DNA of 40,209 bases from Deltaproteobacteria bacterium (GTDB lineage Bacteria; Desulfobacterota; Binatia; DP-6). How positions within the stretch are numbered: position 1 is the stretch's first letter; each line of letters starts with the position of its first letter. A program made the translations under genes and the position numbers. The notes beneath the pieces are model-generated. The model was not told where the DNA came from. It worked only from the letters and a program-made list of their open reading frames with translations, and searched no databases. This document shows positions 1 to 7,948 of this stretch, piece after piece. The DNA lies in contig VBKG01000344.1 in NCBI GenBank assembly GCA_005879585.1, forward strand, positions 1 to 40,209, given 5' to 3'.

Positions 1-417
1 GATGACGAGGCGGTGCAGGCGGTGCGCGCAGGCCCAGCGGGCGACGGTGCGCGCCTCGTTCTCGGTGCTGCGCGTGCGGCGGCGCAGGCGGACGATCGCG
101 CGGGCGGGGACGCCGAGCTGCTCGAGCGCGGCGCGCGTGAGCTCGTCGGACTCGGGGAGACGGACGCCGCGGGCGCGGAGCGCGGCGTCGCCGCGTAGCA
201 GTCGCTCGCGGGTGATAACGACGCGCGGGGCGAGGCCGGAGCGGTAGAGGTCGCCCGCCTCGAGGACGCGCGTCGGGATCGAGCCCGCGAGCACGACGAT
301 CGCGTCAGCCGACGCGGGCAGCGGATCCGCGACGACCAGGAGGCGGCCGGCTAATGGCAGCGCGACCATGGCGAGCGCGATCGCGAGCACGAGGACAGCG
401 ACGAGGGGGCGGCGCAT
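1..417 (-). CDS. YdcF/DUF218-family membrane-anchored protein (partial, 3' end beyond the window)
   Basis: This reading frame is open to the left edge, so only the first 139 codons are present. The start at 417 is preceded on the minus strand by GAGGGG seven bases upstream. Residues about 4-28 form a hydrophobic signal anchor. They are followed by DAIVVLAG, a glycine-serine turn, then 'VLEAGDLYRSGLAPRVVIT' and 'STENEARTVARWACAH'. This order is typical of the DUF218 (YdcF/SanA/ElyC) fold. Family members are periplasm-facing and have been linked to envelope and peptidoglycan or lipid-carrier homeostasis; the exact substrate here is unknown. It is transcribed divergently from the phosphotriesterase-family gene, with a gap of about 65 bp. 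The family call is fairly secure. The C-terminal half, including other conserved residues, cannot be seen. Confidence 0.8.
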   Translation of the reverse strand, partial: MRRPLVAVLVLAIALAMVALPLAGRLLVVADPLPASADAIVVLAGSIPTRVLEAGDLYRSGLAPRVVITRERLLRGDAALRARGVRLPESDELTRAALEQLGVPARAIVRLRRRTRSTENEARTVARWACAHRLHRLVI

Positions 418-482
418 CTCAGTTCCCCTCATCGCACAGGGCATCTTGACTGCGGCGGCTCGACCGCGCTCTCGTGGCGCGC

Positions 483-1460
483 ATGAAGCAGATACAGACG
501 GTCACGGGGCCGATCGAGCCGAGCGAGCTGGGCACCACGCTCATGCACGAGCACCTCATGATCGGCTGGCCGGGCTGGGAAGCGGAAGCGCCCGCCGACC
601 GTGCCGCCCGCCGCGAATATACGAAGCGGTGCGTCGACCGCATGCTCGAGCTGCGCGACCTCGGTCTCGCGACGTTCCTCGATCCGTGCCCCATCGACCT
701 CGGGCGCGACGTGGAGCTGATGGCCGAGGTGGCGCAGGCGACGCGGGTTCGCATCGTCTGCGCCACCGGGCTCTACAAGGAGGACCAGGGCGCGCCCGCC
801 TACTTCAAGTTCCGCGCGCAGTTCGGCGACGGCGTCAAGGAGATGACCGACGTCTTCATCCGCGAGCTGACCGAAGGGGTCGGCGAGACCGGCATCCGGG
901 CCGGCGTCATCAAGGTGGCCACCAGCGCCCACAAGATCACGCCGTACGAGGAGATGGTGCTGCGCGCCGCAGCGCACGCCCACCGCGAGACCGGCGTGCC
1001 GATCACCACCCACACCGACGAGGGCACGATGGGGGTCGAGCAGCTCGACATCCTGACCGGCGAGGGCGTCGCGCCCCATGCGATCATCGTGGGCCACTCC
1101 GACGGCTCGAGCGACCTGCACTACCATCTGAGCATGCTCGACCGCGGCGCGTACCTCGGCTTCGACCGCTTCGGCCTCGAGCTGCTCCATCCCGACCGCG
1201 AGCGGCACGCGGCGCTGATGGGCCTCCTCGGGCTCGACTTCGAGCGGCAGATCGTCCTCTCGCACGACACCGTCTGGTGCTGGCGCGGCCGGCCGCCGAT
1301 CCTCCCGCCGGAGATGATGCCCGACTGGCAGCCGACTCACGTCTTCCGCAAGGTCATTCCCCGCCTGCGCGCGGCCGGCGTCTCGCAGGAGAAGATCACG
1401 ACGATGCTGGTCGAGAACCCGCGCCGCTACTTCGCGGAGTCCGGCGTCGTCCGCGCCTGA
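483..1460 (+). CDS. Phosphotriesterase-family metal-dependent hydrolase
   Basis: The 325-residue protein has the full metal-ligand set of the amidohydrolase-superfamily phosphotriesterase/PLL group: HEH near residues 22-24, the presumed carbamylated Lys144 in 'GVIKVATS', His177 in 'ITTHTDEG', His205 in 'VGHSD' and Asp262 in 'LSHD'. The length fits the family (about 320-350). The ending 'ITTMLVENPRRYF' is also characteristic. Family members hydrolyse lactones, phosphotriesters or related esters, and the physiological substrate cannot be read from the sequence. No signal peptide is seen, so it is likely cytoplasmic. ATG 483 was chosen because the protein then begins directly before the first beta strand; an in-frame GTG at 474 would add three residues. 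Confidence 0.88.
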   Translation: MKQIQTVTGPIEPSELGTTLMHEHLMIGWPGWEAEAPADRAARREYTKRCVDRMLELRDLGLATFLDPCPIDLGRDVELMAEVAQATRVRIVCATGLYKEDQGAPAYFKFRAQFGDGVKEMTDVFIRELTEGVGETGIRAGVIKVATSAHKITPYEEMVLRAAAHAHRETGVPITTHTDEGTMGVEQLDILTGEGVAPHAIIVGHSDGSSDLHYHLSMLDRGAYLGFDRFGLELLHPDRERHAALMGLLGLDFERQIVLSHDTVWCWRGRPPILPPEMMPDWQPTHVFRKVIPRLRAAGVSQEKITTMLVENPRRYFAESGVVRA

Positions 1461-1504
1461 GCTGTGGTGGCAGGGGCCGCCCGCCGGTGATACGGGGGCG
1501 AGCC

Positions 1505-2650
1505 GTGGGACCGCGCAGTCGGGGGGCGGCGGCGGTGGCGATGATGCTGGTCGCGGTCGCGTGCGGCCGGCGGCTGCCTCCGGGCTGGGCGTACGTGACG
1601 CGCGTCACCCCGACCAGCGCGACGGTCGTGTGGACGGGCGTGACGGAGGCCCTCGAATGCCGCGGACCCGACGGCCGGCGCCTGCAGCTCTCCTCGACGG
1701 CAGGGCGGCGCGGCATTCGTATCGCCGCCGTCGCGGGCCTCCTGCCGGCGAGCACCTACGTCTGTCGGATCGACGCGGGCGCCCGGCCGCTGCGCGTCCG
1801 CTTCACGACGGCACCGACGGAATCCGCCGCGTTCACCTTCGCGGCCGTCGGTGACACCGGCGACGGCAGCGCCGCGGCCGCGTCGCTCGCGCGCCGCATC
1901 CTCGCGGGCAGGCCCGCCTTCCTCGTGCATCTCGGCGACATCGGGTATCCGGGCGGCACGGCCCCCCAGTATGCGGCCGAGTTCTTCCGGCCCTACAGGC
2001 GGCTCCTCCGGCGGGTGCCGCTCATGCCGACGCCCGGGAACCACGACCTGCGCCCGCGGAGCGTCTACCGCGACCTGTTCTCCCCGGCGGCAGACGGCGA
2101 GAATTCGGCCGGGCCGCACTACTCGTTCGACTGGGGCGCGGCGCACCTGATCTCGGTGTCGTCGCCGGAGTTCGCGCGCGACGCGGCCCCCGGTGCCGAG
2201 TGGCTGGGCACGAATCTCGCGGCGGCGGCCCGGCCATGGCGCATCGTCTTCCTGCACGAGCCGCCGTACAGCGCTGGCACGAAGTTCACGGTCGCCGGGC
2301 TGCGGGGCGTCCTCGAGCCGATCCTGGAGCGCGGGCGGACGGACGTGGTCCTCACGGGGCACGTGCACAACTACGAGCGCTCGGTGCCCGCCTGCGCCTA
2401 TGCCGCCGACGCACGGACGCTGCACGTCATCAGCGGAGGAGGTGGGGCAAACCTCGACCCGGCCGCGCGGCAGGCGAACTTCGCGCGCGTGATCTCGGCC
2501 ACGCACTACGTACGCGTCCGCGTCGCGGCCGACCACCTCGACATCCGCGCCGTCGACGTGTCCGGCCACGTCCTCGACCACGCGCGACGGGAGCGGACGG
2601 GCGACGTCGCCTGCGTCTCGAGCGGCTGGCCGCCGGCGCGCGACCGGTGA
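1505..2650 (+). CDS. Metallophosphoesterase (purple acid phosphatase-like) lipoprotein
   Basis: The protein has a short basic N terminus, a hydrophobic stretch and a lipobox ending AVAC, so it is probably a lipoprotein. A fibronectin-like N-terminal domain follows (residues about 20-100, 'RVTPTSATVVWTG'), as in purple acid phosphatases. The calcineurin-like core carries the expected metal motifs in order: GDTGDG, GDIGYP, GNHD, 'HEPPYSAG' and GHVHNYER. It should hydrolyse phosphate esters outside the cytoplasm. The GTG at 1505 gives the best signal sequence; GTG 1487 and ATG 1541 are alternatives. The same frame stays open far upstream through the neighbouring hydrolase gene, but that stretch is a GC-bias artefact. 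The stop overlaps the next gene's GTG start (GTGA), indicating translational coupling. Confidence 0.85.
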   Translation: MGPRSRGAAAVAMMLVAVACGRRLPPGWAYVTRVTPTSATVVWTGVTEALECRGPDGRRLQLSSTAGRRGIRIAAVAGLLPASTYVCRIDAGARPLRVRFTTAPTESAAFTFAAVGDTGDGSAAAASLARRILAGRPAFLVHLGDIGYPGGTAPQYAAEFFRPYRRLLRRVPLMPTPGNHDLRPRSVYRDLFSPAADGENSAGPHYSFDWGAAHLISVSSPEFARDAAPGAEWLGTNLAAAARPWRIVFLHEPPYSAGTKFTVAGLRGVLEPILERGRTDVVLTGHVHNYERSVPACAYAADARTLHVISGGGGANLDPAARQANFARVISATHYVRVRVAADHLDIRAVDVSGHVLDHARRERTGDVACVSSGWPPARDR

Positions 2651-4287
2651 AGCGCACCGTCGCCTGGCGGGCGGTCGCGCTTGTCGCGCTCACGATCGTC
2701 CTTGCGGCACGCGGGATCGACAGCGACGTCTACGAGGGGGGCGAGGCGCGCGAGGGCCTCGTCGCGCGCGAGATGGTGGAGACGGGCGACTGGATCCTGC
2801 CGCTGTGGAACGGCAGCGTCGTGCCGTCCAAGCCGCCGCTTTTCCACTGGCTCGTGGCGACCGGTACCCGGCTCACGGGCGAGCAGGTGACGGAGCGGAC
2901 GCTGCGCGCCCCCTCGGTGGTCCTTGCGGCGGTCGTCGTGTTGATCGTCTTCCTCGCCGGCCTCGCCTGGGGCGGCCCCGAGGTGGCCACACTCAGCGCG
3001 CTCGTCCTGGCGACGACGCCGCAGTTTCTCACCGAGGCGGGCGACGGCCGGGTCGACATGACGCTCACCGCGGCGGTCACCGCCGCGCAGGTGGCGCTCG
3101 TGCAGGCGCTGCACGACCGGCGTGGCGCGCGGCTGGCGCTCGCGGTATGCCTCGCGCTCGCGATGCTCGCGAAGGGACCCGTCGGCCCGGGTCTCGTCGG
3201 CCTCACGGCGCTCGCATTCGCCACATGCGAGCGGCGGTTCCGGCCGGTGCTCGGTCTCGTGCGGCCGCTGCCCGTTCTCGTCTTCCTCGCGCTCGCCGGC
3301 GGCTGGTACGGCCTCGCCTACGCGCACCGGGGCATGGATTTCGTCGCCAAGCAGGTGCTGTCGGAGAACGGCGAGGCGTTGCTCGGCGCGACGCGGTTCC
3401 CCTACCGCTCGCCGCTCTACTACGTCGGGCCACTTGCGGTGGACGGACTGCCCTGGACGCTGCTCGTGCCGTGGGCAGCGGTCGCGGCATGGCGGGGCAC
3501 GGAGCCGCGGCGCTACGCGCTCGTCTGGGCCACGACGGTGTGGTTGTTCTTCTCGCTCGCGCCCCTCAAGCGCGCGGCCTACCTGCTGCCCGCGCGGCCC
3601 GCCGTCGCGCTCGTCGTCGGCTGGTGGCTGGCCGATGTGGTCCGCGAGGAGACGCGCGCCGGCCGGCTGATCGGCGCGGCCCGGATCCTGTCCCTGGCGC
3701 TCGCCGTCGTGACGGCGCTGGTGGCCGTCGCCGCCATCGCCGTGACGCACGGCTTCGTCTCGGTGGCCGCGCTCCGCGACGCTGCGCTCCGCCACGAGAT
3801 CGACGCCGACGCCTACGTGCGCGTCATTGCCGCCAGGCAAGTGGAGATCGTCGCCCTGGCGCTCGCCGCGACGCTGGCCGCGGTGGCCGCCGCGCGGGCG
3901 CTCGCCGGCGAACGCTGGCGGCGCGCGACGTTTGCTGTCGCAGGCTCCGTCGCCTGCGCCGGGCTCCTCGCGCTCGGCATCTTCGCACCGGCGCGCGCGG
4001 CGCAGAAGTCGATTCGCCCGTTCGCCCGTGCCGTGGCCGCGCGGCTGACGGCGACTGATGACCTGAGTCTCCTCACCGCCGACGAGGAGATCCCGTTCAT
4101 CTTCTACGTCGGCCGTCAGGTGCCGCTCGCGGAGGGCCGACCGCAGGAGCAGCGGGCCGGTTACTACGTGCTCGACCAGCAGCGCTGGGCGGACTGGGGC
4201 CGTCTGGCGGACTGGGAGGAGGTGCTGCGCAGTCCGCACGTGTTCTCGCGGCATCGTCGTGATCTGGTGCTGGTGCGGCGACGGTGA
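2647..4287 (+). CDS. ArnT/PMT-like polytopic glycosyltransferase (GT83-type)
   Basis: The 546-residue protein starts at a GTG overlapping the previous stop (GTGA). It has about ten to twelve hydrophobic segments. Its first periplasmic loop is typical of lipid-linked-sugar glycosyltransferases: 'DVYEGGEAREGLVAREM' followed by 'WILPLWNGSVVPSKPPLFHW'. The acidic residues of that loop (the DxYE..EAR region) are the presumed catalytic and metal site in the ArnT/PMT fold. Members move a sugar from an undecaprenyl or dolichyl phosphate carrier to lipid A, protein or glycan. The acceptor here is unknown. Coupling to a periplasmic phosphatase lipoprotein suggests an envelope-modifying pair. It converges on the DUF4337 gene. 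Confidence 0.85.
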   Translation: MKRTVAWRAVALVALTIVLAARGIDSDVYEGGEAREGLVAREMVETGDWILPLWNGSVVPSKPPLFHWLVATGTRLTGEQVTERTLRAPSVVLAAVVVLIVFLAGLAWGGPEVATLSALVLATTPQFLTEAGDGRVDMTLTAAVTAAQVALVQALHDRRGARLALAVCLALAMLAKGPVGPGLVGLTALAFATCERRFRPVLGLVRPLPVLVFLALAGGWYGLAYAHRGMDFVAKQVLSENGEALLGATRFPYRSPLYYVGPLAVDGLPWTLLVPWAAVAAWRGTEPRRYALVWATTVWLFFSLAPLKRAAYLLPARPAVALVVGWWLADVVREETRAGRLIGAARILSLALAVVTALVAVAAIAVTHGFVSVAALRDAALRHEIDADAYVRVIAARQVEIVALALAATLAAVAAARALAGERWRRATFAVAGSVACAGLLALGIFAPARAAQKSIRPFARAVAARLTATDDLSLLTADEEIPFIFYVGRQVPLAEGRPQEQRAGYYVLDQQRWADWGRLADWEEVLRSPHVFSRHRRDLVLVRRR

Positions 4288-4304
4288 AGGTGCATTCCCC
4301 TTCC

Positions 4305-4850
4305 TCACAACAGCCCGACGAACCCATTCAGCAGCGCCGCTGCCCCGACGACCCCGACCGCCAGGCCGCCCCACCATAACGGCGGGCGGTCGAGGACCGC
4401 TGCCACGGTTTCGAGCACGATCGCGATCTGCAGGAGGCTCGTGGCGACGGCGAAACGGTGGTGCCGCGCGAAGTGTTCCGCCGCTTCGCGGTTGGCGTCG
4501 TCCCGCTGTTCCTCGTCGGTCCGCGCGCGGCTCTCCGACGCGCTGATGTCGGCGCGCTGGGCCTCGGTGTCGGGGACGCCGCCGGGGGCGAGCTCCTGCA
4601 GGTGGAGCTTGATCGACTTCGCCTGACGGTAGGCCCATTCGTCCGACGCGCGGCTCTGCCACAGGATCGCGTCGTTCTTTGCGAGGATGGCCTCGGCGGC
4701 TCCGTGCTCGGCTTCGAGCGCGGAGATCGAGGCGAGGACGGCGAGAAGCGCTGCCGCGACCGCGACGCGAGTGGCCAGGTCGCGGCGCCGCACCCGGTCG
4801 AACTCCTCGGGTGCGACGAGCTCCTGGGGCTCGAGCGTTTCCCGCCCCAT
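4305..4850 (-). CDS. DUF4337-family membrane protein
   Basis: The 181-residue protein has one N-terminal transmembrane segment (about residues 28-46, 'VAVAAALLAVLASISAL') and two at the C terminus (about 132-150 and 157-180). Between them is a charged, helical soluble part, with 'NDAILWQSRASDEWAYRQAKSIK' at its start. This membrane/soluble/membrane layout and the 'W..Y.AKSIK' region are what I associate with DUF4337. No biochemical function is established for that family. It stands alone, convergent with the glycosyltransferase on its left and divergent from the repeat protein on its right. Confidence 0.72.
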   Translation of the reverse strand: MGRETLEPQELVAPEEFDRVRRRDLATRVAVAAALLAVLASISALEAEHGAAEAILAKNDAILWQSRASDEWAYRQAKSIKLHLQELAPGGVPDTEAQRADISASESRARTDEEQRDDANREAAEHFARHHRFAVATSLLQIAIVLETVAAVLDRPPLWWGGLAVGVVGAAALLNGFVGLL

Positions 4851-4975
4851 GCCGCCGGCAGGGTAGCTGACTCGCCCGACGGTGCAAGTGCCCGCATGCG
4901 TGCGAATTCGTGTACTTTTTTTCCACTTTTTATCGCTAGCCCGGGGGCCCTCGGCATGCTACAGGGTCGCGCCGT
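4851..4975. promoter_or_regulatory. Divergent intergenic region with an AT-rich patch
   Basis: This 125-bp gap separates the divergent DUF4337 and repeat-protein genes and must carry promoters for both. It includes a T-rich stretch at about 4911-4935 that stands out in GC-rich surroundings and could act as an UP-like or melting element. On the minus strand, TTGCAC and TACCCT lie 16 bp apart, but the match to sigma-70 consensus is poor. I cannot assign a convincing -35/-10 pair in either direction. Confidence 0.35.
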
Positions 4976-7945
4976 TTGGAGCCGCTCCGCATTCGCGACG
5001 CCCTCCGGATCGGAGCCCTGCTCGTCGTGCTGGGCCATCCGCGGCTCGCCGGAGCCGCCGCGTCGAAGGCGTCGGACCTCTGCCCGGTCACCGCCGATCC
5101 GTGCGTCGTGACCGCGGACGTGACGGTCGATCCCGACACGGTGCTCGACTTCGGCGGCCGCGCCCTCGATCTGCGGCCCGGGTCGAGCCTCTCGTTCGCG
5201 TCGGGGACGCTGACCATCCGCGCCCGCAGCGTCCGCGTCGAACCTGCGGCCTCGATCCTCGGGTCGGCGCCGATCAGCTCCTTCCCGACGCTCTCGATCG
5301 TCACCACTGGCGACATCCGGGTCGAGGCGAGCGGCACCACGAAGGGGAAGATCGACGTCAGCGGCAGCGCGCAGGGCGGCATCATCACGCTGGCCGCCCT
5401 CGGCGCGATGCAGGTCGACGGAAACCTGCTCGCTAAGGGAACGCAGACGACGGCGTACGGCGGCGAGATCGATCTCCTCGGCCTCTGCGTCGGGGGACCG
5501 AGCGACGGCAGCCCGTGCGCGGAGGACGTGCCGGACTGCGGCGATTCCGTGAGCCACGGGATCTGCAGCGGCGGCGATCGCCTCATCCAGGGATTCATCA
5601 ACGTCACCGCGCCGGACGTGGGCGGTGACGTGTCGGTGATCGCGCCGCAGGGATCGATCACGGCCGGCGGCAGCGGCATCAATTCCTCGGGCGGCGAGGA
5701 CGGTGGCGGCACGATCGACCTCGAGGCGGGCGGCGACGCGACGATCAGCGGGCCGCTCAACGTGAACGGCGGCGGGCTCTCGGGTGACGCGGGGAGCGTC
5801 ACCATCACGGCAAACGGCGCCGTCTCGGTCGGCGGCGCCGTCAGCGGCAACGCGGGAGGCAGCACGACGGAGGGTGGGGGCACGGGCGCCGACATCGAGA
5901 TCACCGCGGTGACCGGTAGCCTGAGCGTGACCGCCGCAATCAGCGCGGATTCGGGGTTCCCCGACGGTAGCGCCGGCGAGATCGACCTGAGCGCCGGCAC
6001 GGACCTCCTGCAGACCGCCCCGATCTCCGCCGCGGGGCGCGGCACGGACGCGACCGGCGGCGACGTCACCCCCGACGCCGGACGCAACCTGACCCTCACC
6101 GCGATCGACGTGAGCGGCGGAACGGGCGGCGCGGGCTCGATTTTCGGGAGCGCCGGCGCGCAGGCCCTTCTCCAGGGCCAGCTGAACGGCGACGGCGGCG
6201 GCGAGTTCCAGATCACCGCCGAGACGATCACGGTCACGAACCGGGTTCACGCTGACGTCTACGCCGATGGTCTCGGTGGCGCCGTGATCCTGCGCGCCTG
6301 TCAGGTCACGGTGAACGCGGGCGCCGTCGTGTCGTCGCTGGGTCTCACGGGCGAGAACCTGTTCCAGGCGAGCGGACCGATGACTATCGGCGGCACGCTG
6401 ACGTCGGCCCTCAACCGGCTCGAGTATCTCGATCCCGCGCGGTTGCCGCAGATTGCCTTCGGCGCCGCGCTGACTCCCCCGCCCGTCATCGCGCAGAACG
6501 TGAACCTGCCCCCGTGCGGGACGCCGCCCGCCCAGTGCGGCAACGGGGTGGTCGAGGACGGCGAGGAGTGCGACGACGGGAACAACCACTCGTGCGACGG
6601 GTGCTCGCCCTCGTGCAAGGTCGAGACATGCGGTAACGCCGACATCGAGTGTGACGAGCAGTGCGACGACGGCGCGCGCAACGGCACGCCGGGTGACGGC
6701 TGCGACGCGTCCTGCCGGCTCGTCGGCACCGTCCGCTACGTTCCGGCGTCGCACATCGAATCATCGGACTGCTTTCTCGAGTGGGCAATCGAGAACCCGA
6801 ACGGCCCGATCGTGAACGGGTTCCCTTCCGCCAACCAGACCTGCATCGACGGTGACCCGTCGTGCGACGCGGACGGGGCGAGCGACGGCACGTGCACGTT
6901 CCGCCTCGGCGCGTGCATCAACTTCGACGATCTGCGGCTCCCTACGTGCCATCCGCCGGCGATCAAGGTCGTTGCGCTCCTTCGTCCCGCACCGCTCTCC
7001 CCGGCTGACGCGACCGACGTCACGAACCTGGGCGAGCTCGTCCCGGCTCTCGAATCGCTCGGCATGACGCTCGTCGCCGGTACGAGGACCCTGCAGAGCG
7101 GTACGCCCGTCACCGCGCGCAGCGTCTGCACGGCGCTCCATCCCTTCGTGGTGCCGCATCTGCCGGGCCTGGTCGCGAGCCGTGTCGTGGACGCGACGGC
7201 GACCGACACCGAGGGCCATCGGATGGCCGGGAATCGGATGACCCTCAGGTGCAACCCGAACCCGGCGGTGTGCGGCAACGGCGTCCAGGAGCTCGGCGAA
7301 GAGTGCGACGACGGCAACACGACGCCGTGCGACGGCTGCTCGGCCACCTGCCGCCGCGAGTGTGGCAACGGCGTGACGGACTGCGGCGAGCAGTGCGACG
7401 ACGGCGCGGCGAACGGCACGCCGGGCGCTCGCTGCACGAGCGACTGTCAGCTCCTGCCGCCCGCGTTGCGCATCCCGGGCGGCGGCTCCGCGTCGAGCGA
7501 TTGCGGCCTCGAGTGGTCGCTCGAGATGGGGCCGCCGGCGCTCAGCCGGAACGCGCTGCCGCTGGCCAAGCAGACGTGCGTCGACGGCGACCCCGCGTGC
7601 GACTTCGACCCGACACCGGGCACGTGCCGGTTCCACCTCTGGGCATGCCTCGGCGGCGACGACGCGCGGCTCGGGTGCGCCGCCGGGACTGTGTCGGGGG
7701 TGGACGTGCTGCGGCCGACGGCGCTCGAGCGGCCGCAGAACGTCGCGGCGCGGAGCGCCCTCCTCGCGGCCTTCGGCCGGTTCCAGGCGCCGGTCGGTCC
7801 GGGCGAGCGGTGCACCGGCCGCATGGATGCCGACGTCCCGGCCGGCCGCACGAAGCTCCTCATTCGCACGATCGCGTACGGTCCGGGCGCCGCCAAGGAC
7901 CGCGACGTCCTGCAGCTCCGCTGCGTCCCGCCGCCGACGCCCTGA
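4976..7945 (+). CDS. Secreted beta-repeat protein with duplicated cysteine-rich (Myxococcus-type) modules
   Basis: The 989-residue protein starts at TTG 4976, the only plausible start after an in-frame stop at 4937, with AGGG nine bases upstream. A signal peptide covers residues about 1-27. Residues about 35-510 are Gly/Ser/Asp/Thr-rich short repeats with alternating hydrophobic residues ('GGDVSVIAPQGSITAGGSG'), suggesting a beta-helix stalk like filamentous adhesins. Two cysteine-rich units follow, each with 'CGNGV..E.GEECDDGN' and a 'CGN...CDEQCDDGA.NGTPG' partner, as in Myxococcus cysteine-rich repeats. Each unit is followed by a homologous domain of about 160 residues. No C-terminal anchor or sorting helix is visible. 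Function is unknown; a surface or extracellular structural or adhesive role is inferred. Confidence 0.82.
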   Translation: MEPLRIRDALRIGALLVVLGHPRLAGAAASKASDLCPVTADPCVVTADVTVDPDTVLDFGGRALDLRPGSSLSFASGTLTIRARSVRVEPAASILGSAPISSFPTLSIVTTGDIRVEASGTTKGKIDVSGSAQGGIITLAALGAMQVDGNLLAKGTQTTAYGGEIDLLGLCVGGPSDGSPCAEDVPDCGDSVSHGICSGGDRLIQGFINVTAPDVGGDVSVIAPQGSITAGGSGINSSGGEDGGGTIDLEAGGDATISGPLNVNGGGLSGDAGSVTITANGAVSVGGAVSGNAGGSTTEGGGTGADIEITAVTGSLSVTAAISADSGFPDGSAGEIDLSAGTDLLQTAPISAAGRGTDATGGDVTPDAGRNLTLTAIDVSGGTGGAGSIFGSAGAQALLQGQLNGDGGGEFQITAETITVTNRVHADVYADGLGGAVILRACQVTVNAGAVVSSLGLTGENLFQASGPMTIGGTLTSALNRLEYLDPARLPQIAFGAALTPPPVIAQNVNLPPCGTPPAQCGNGVVEDGEECDDGNNHSCDGCSPSCKVETCGNADIECDEQCDDGARNGTPGDGCDASCRLVGTVRYVPASHIESSDCFLEWAIENPNGPIVNGFPSANQTCIDGDPSCDADGASDGTCTFRLGACINFDDLRLPTCHPPAIKVVALLRPAPLSPADATDVTNLGELVPALESLGMTLVAGTRTLQSGTPVTARSVCTALHPFVVPHLPGLVASRVVDATATDTEGHRMAGNRMTLRCNPNPAVCGNGVQELGEECDDGNTTPCDGCSATCRRECGNGVTDCGEQCDDGAANGTPGARCTSDCQLLPPALRIPGGGSASSDCGLEWSLEMGPPALSRNALPLAKQTCVDGDPACDFDPTPGTCRFHLWACLGGDDARLGCAAGTVSGVDVLRPTALERPQNVAARSALLAAFGRFQAPVGPGERCTGRMDADVPAGRTKLLIRTIAYGPGAAKDRDVLQLRCVPPPTP

Positions 7946-7948
7946 CGA

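Noticed and set aside
368-1504. Upstream extension of the metallophosphoesterase frame through the hydrolase gene
   Set aside because: The extension overlaps a clearly real phosphotriesterase-family gene in another frame and has no homology. The lipoprotein signal sets the true start near 1505.
4880-4910. TTGCA on the minus strand as a possible sigma-54 -12 element
   Set aside because: There is no GG at the required 12-bp distance upstream of its G, so the invariant -24 element is absent.
2506-4926. Long open frame of about 800 codons on the minus strand
   Set aside because: It lies antisense to well-supported genes, has an Arg/Gly/His-rich composition and no domain. High GC at the third codon position keeps such frames open. 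The same applies to minus-strand frames at 4328-6754, 15874-18525 and 32170-34539.
5640-6240. Repetitive GGC/GAC-rich DNA that could be a CRISPR-like or satellite repeat
   Set aside because: The repeats are irregular at DNA level and follow the codon frame of a Gly/Asp/Ser-rich protein, so they are protein-level repeats.
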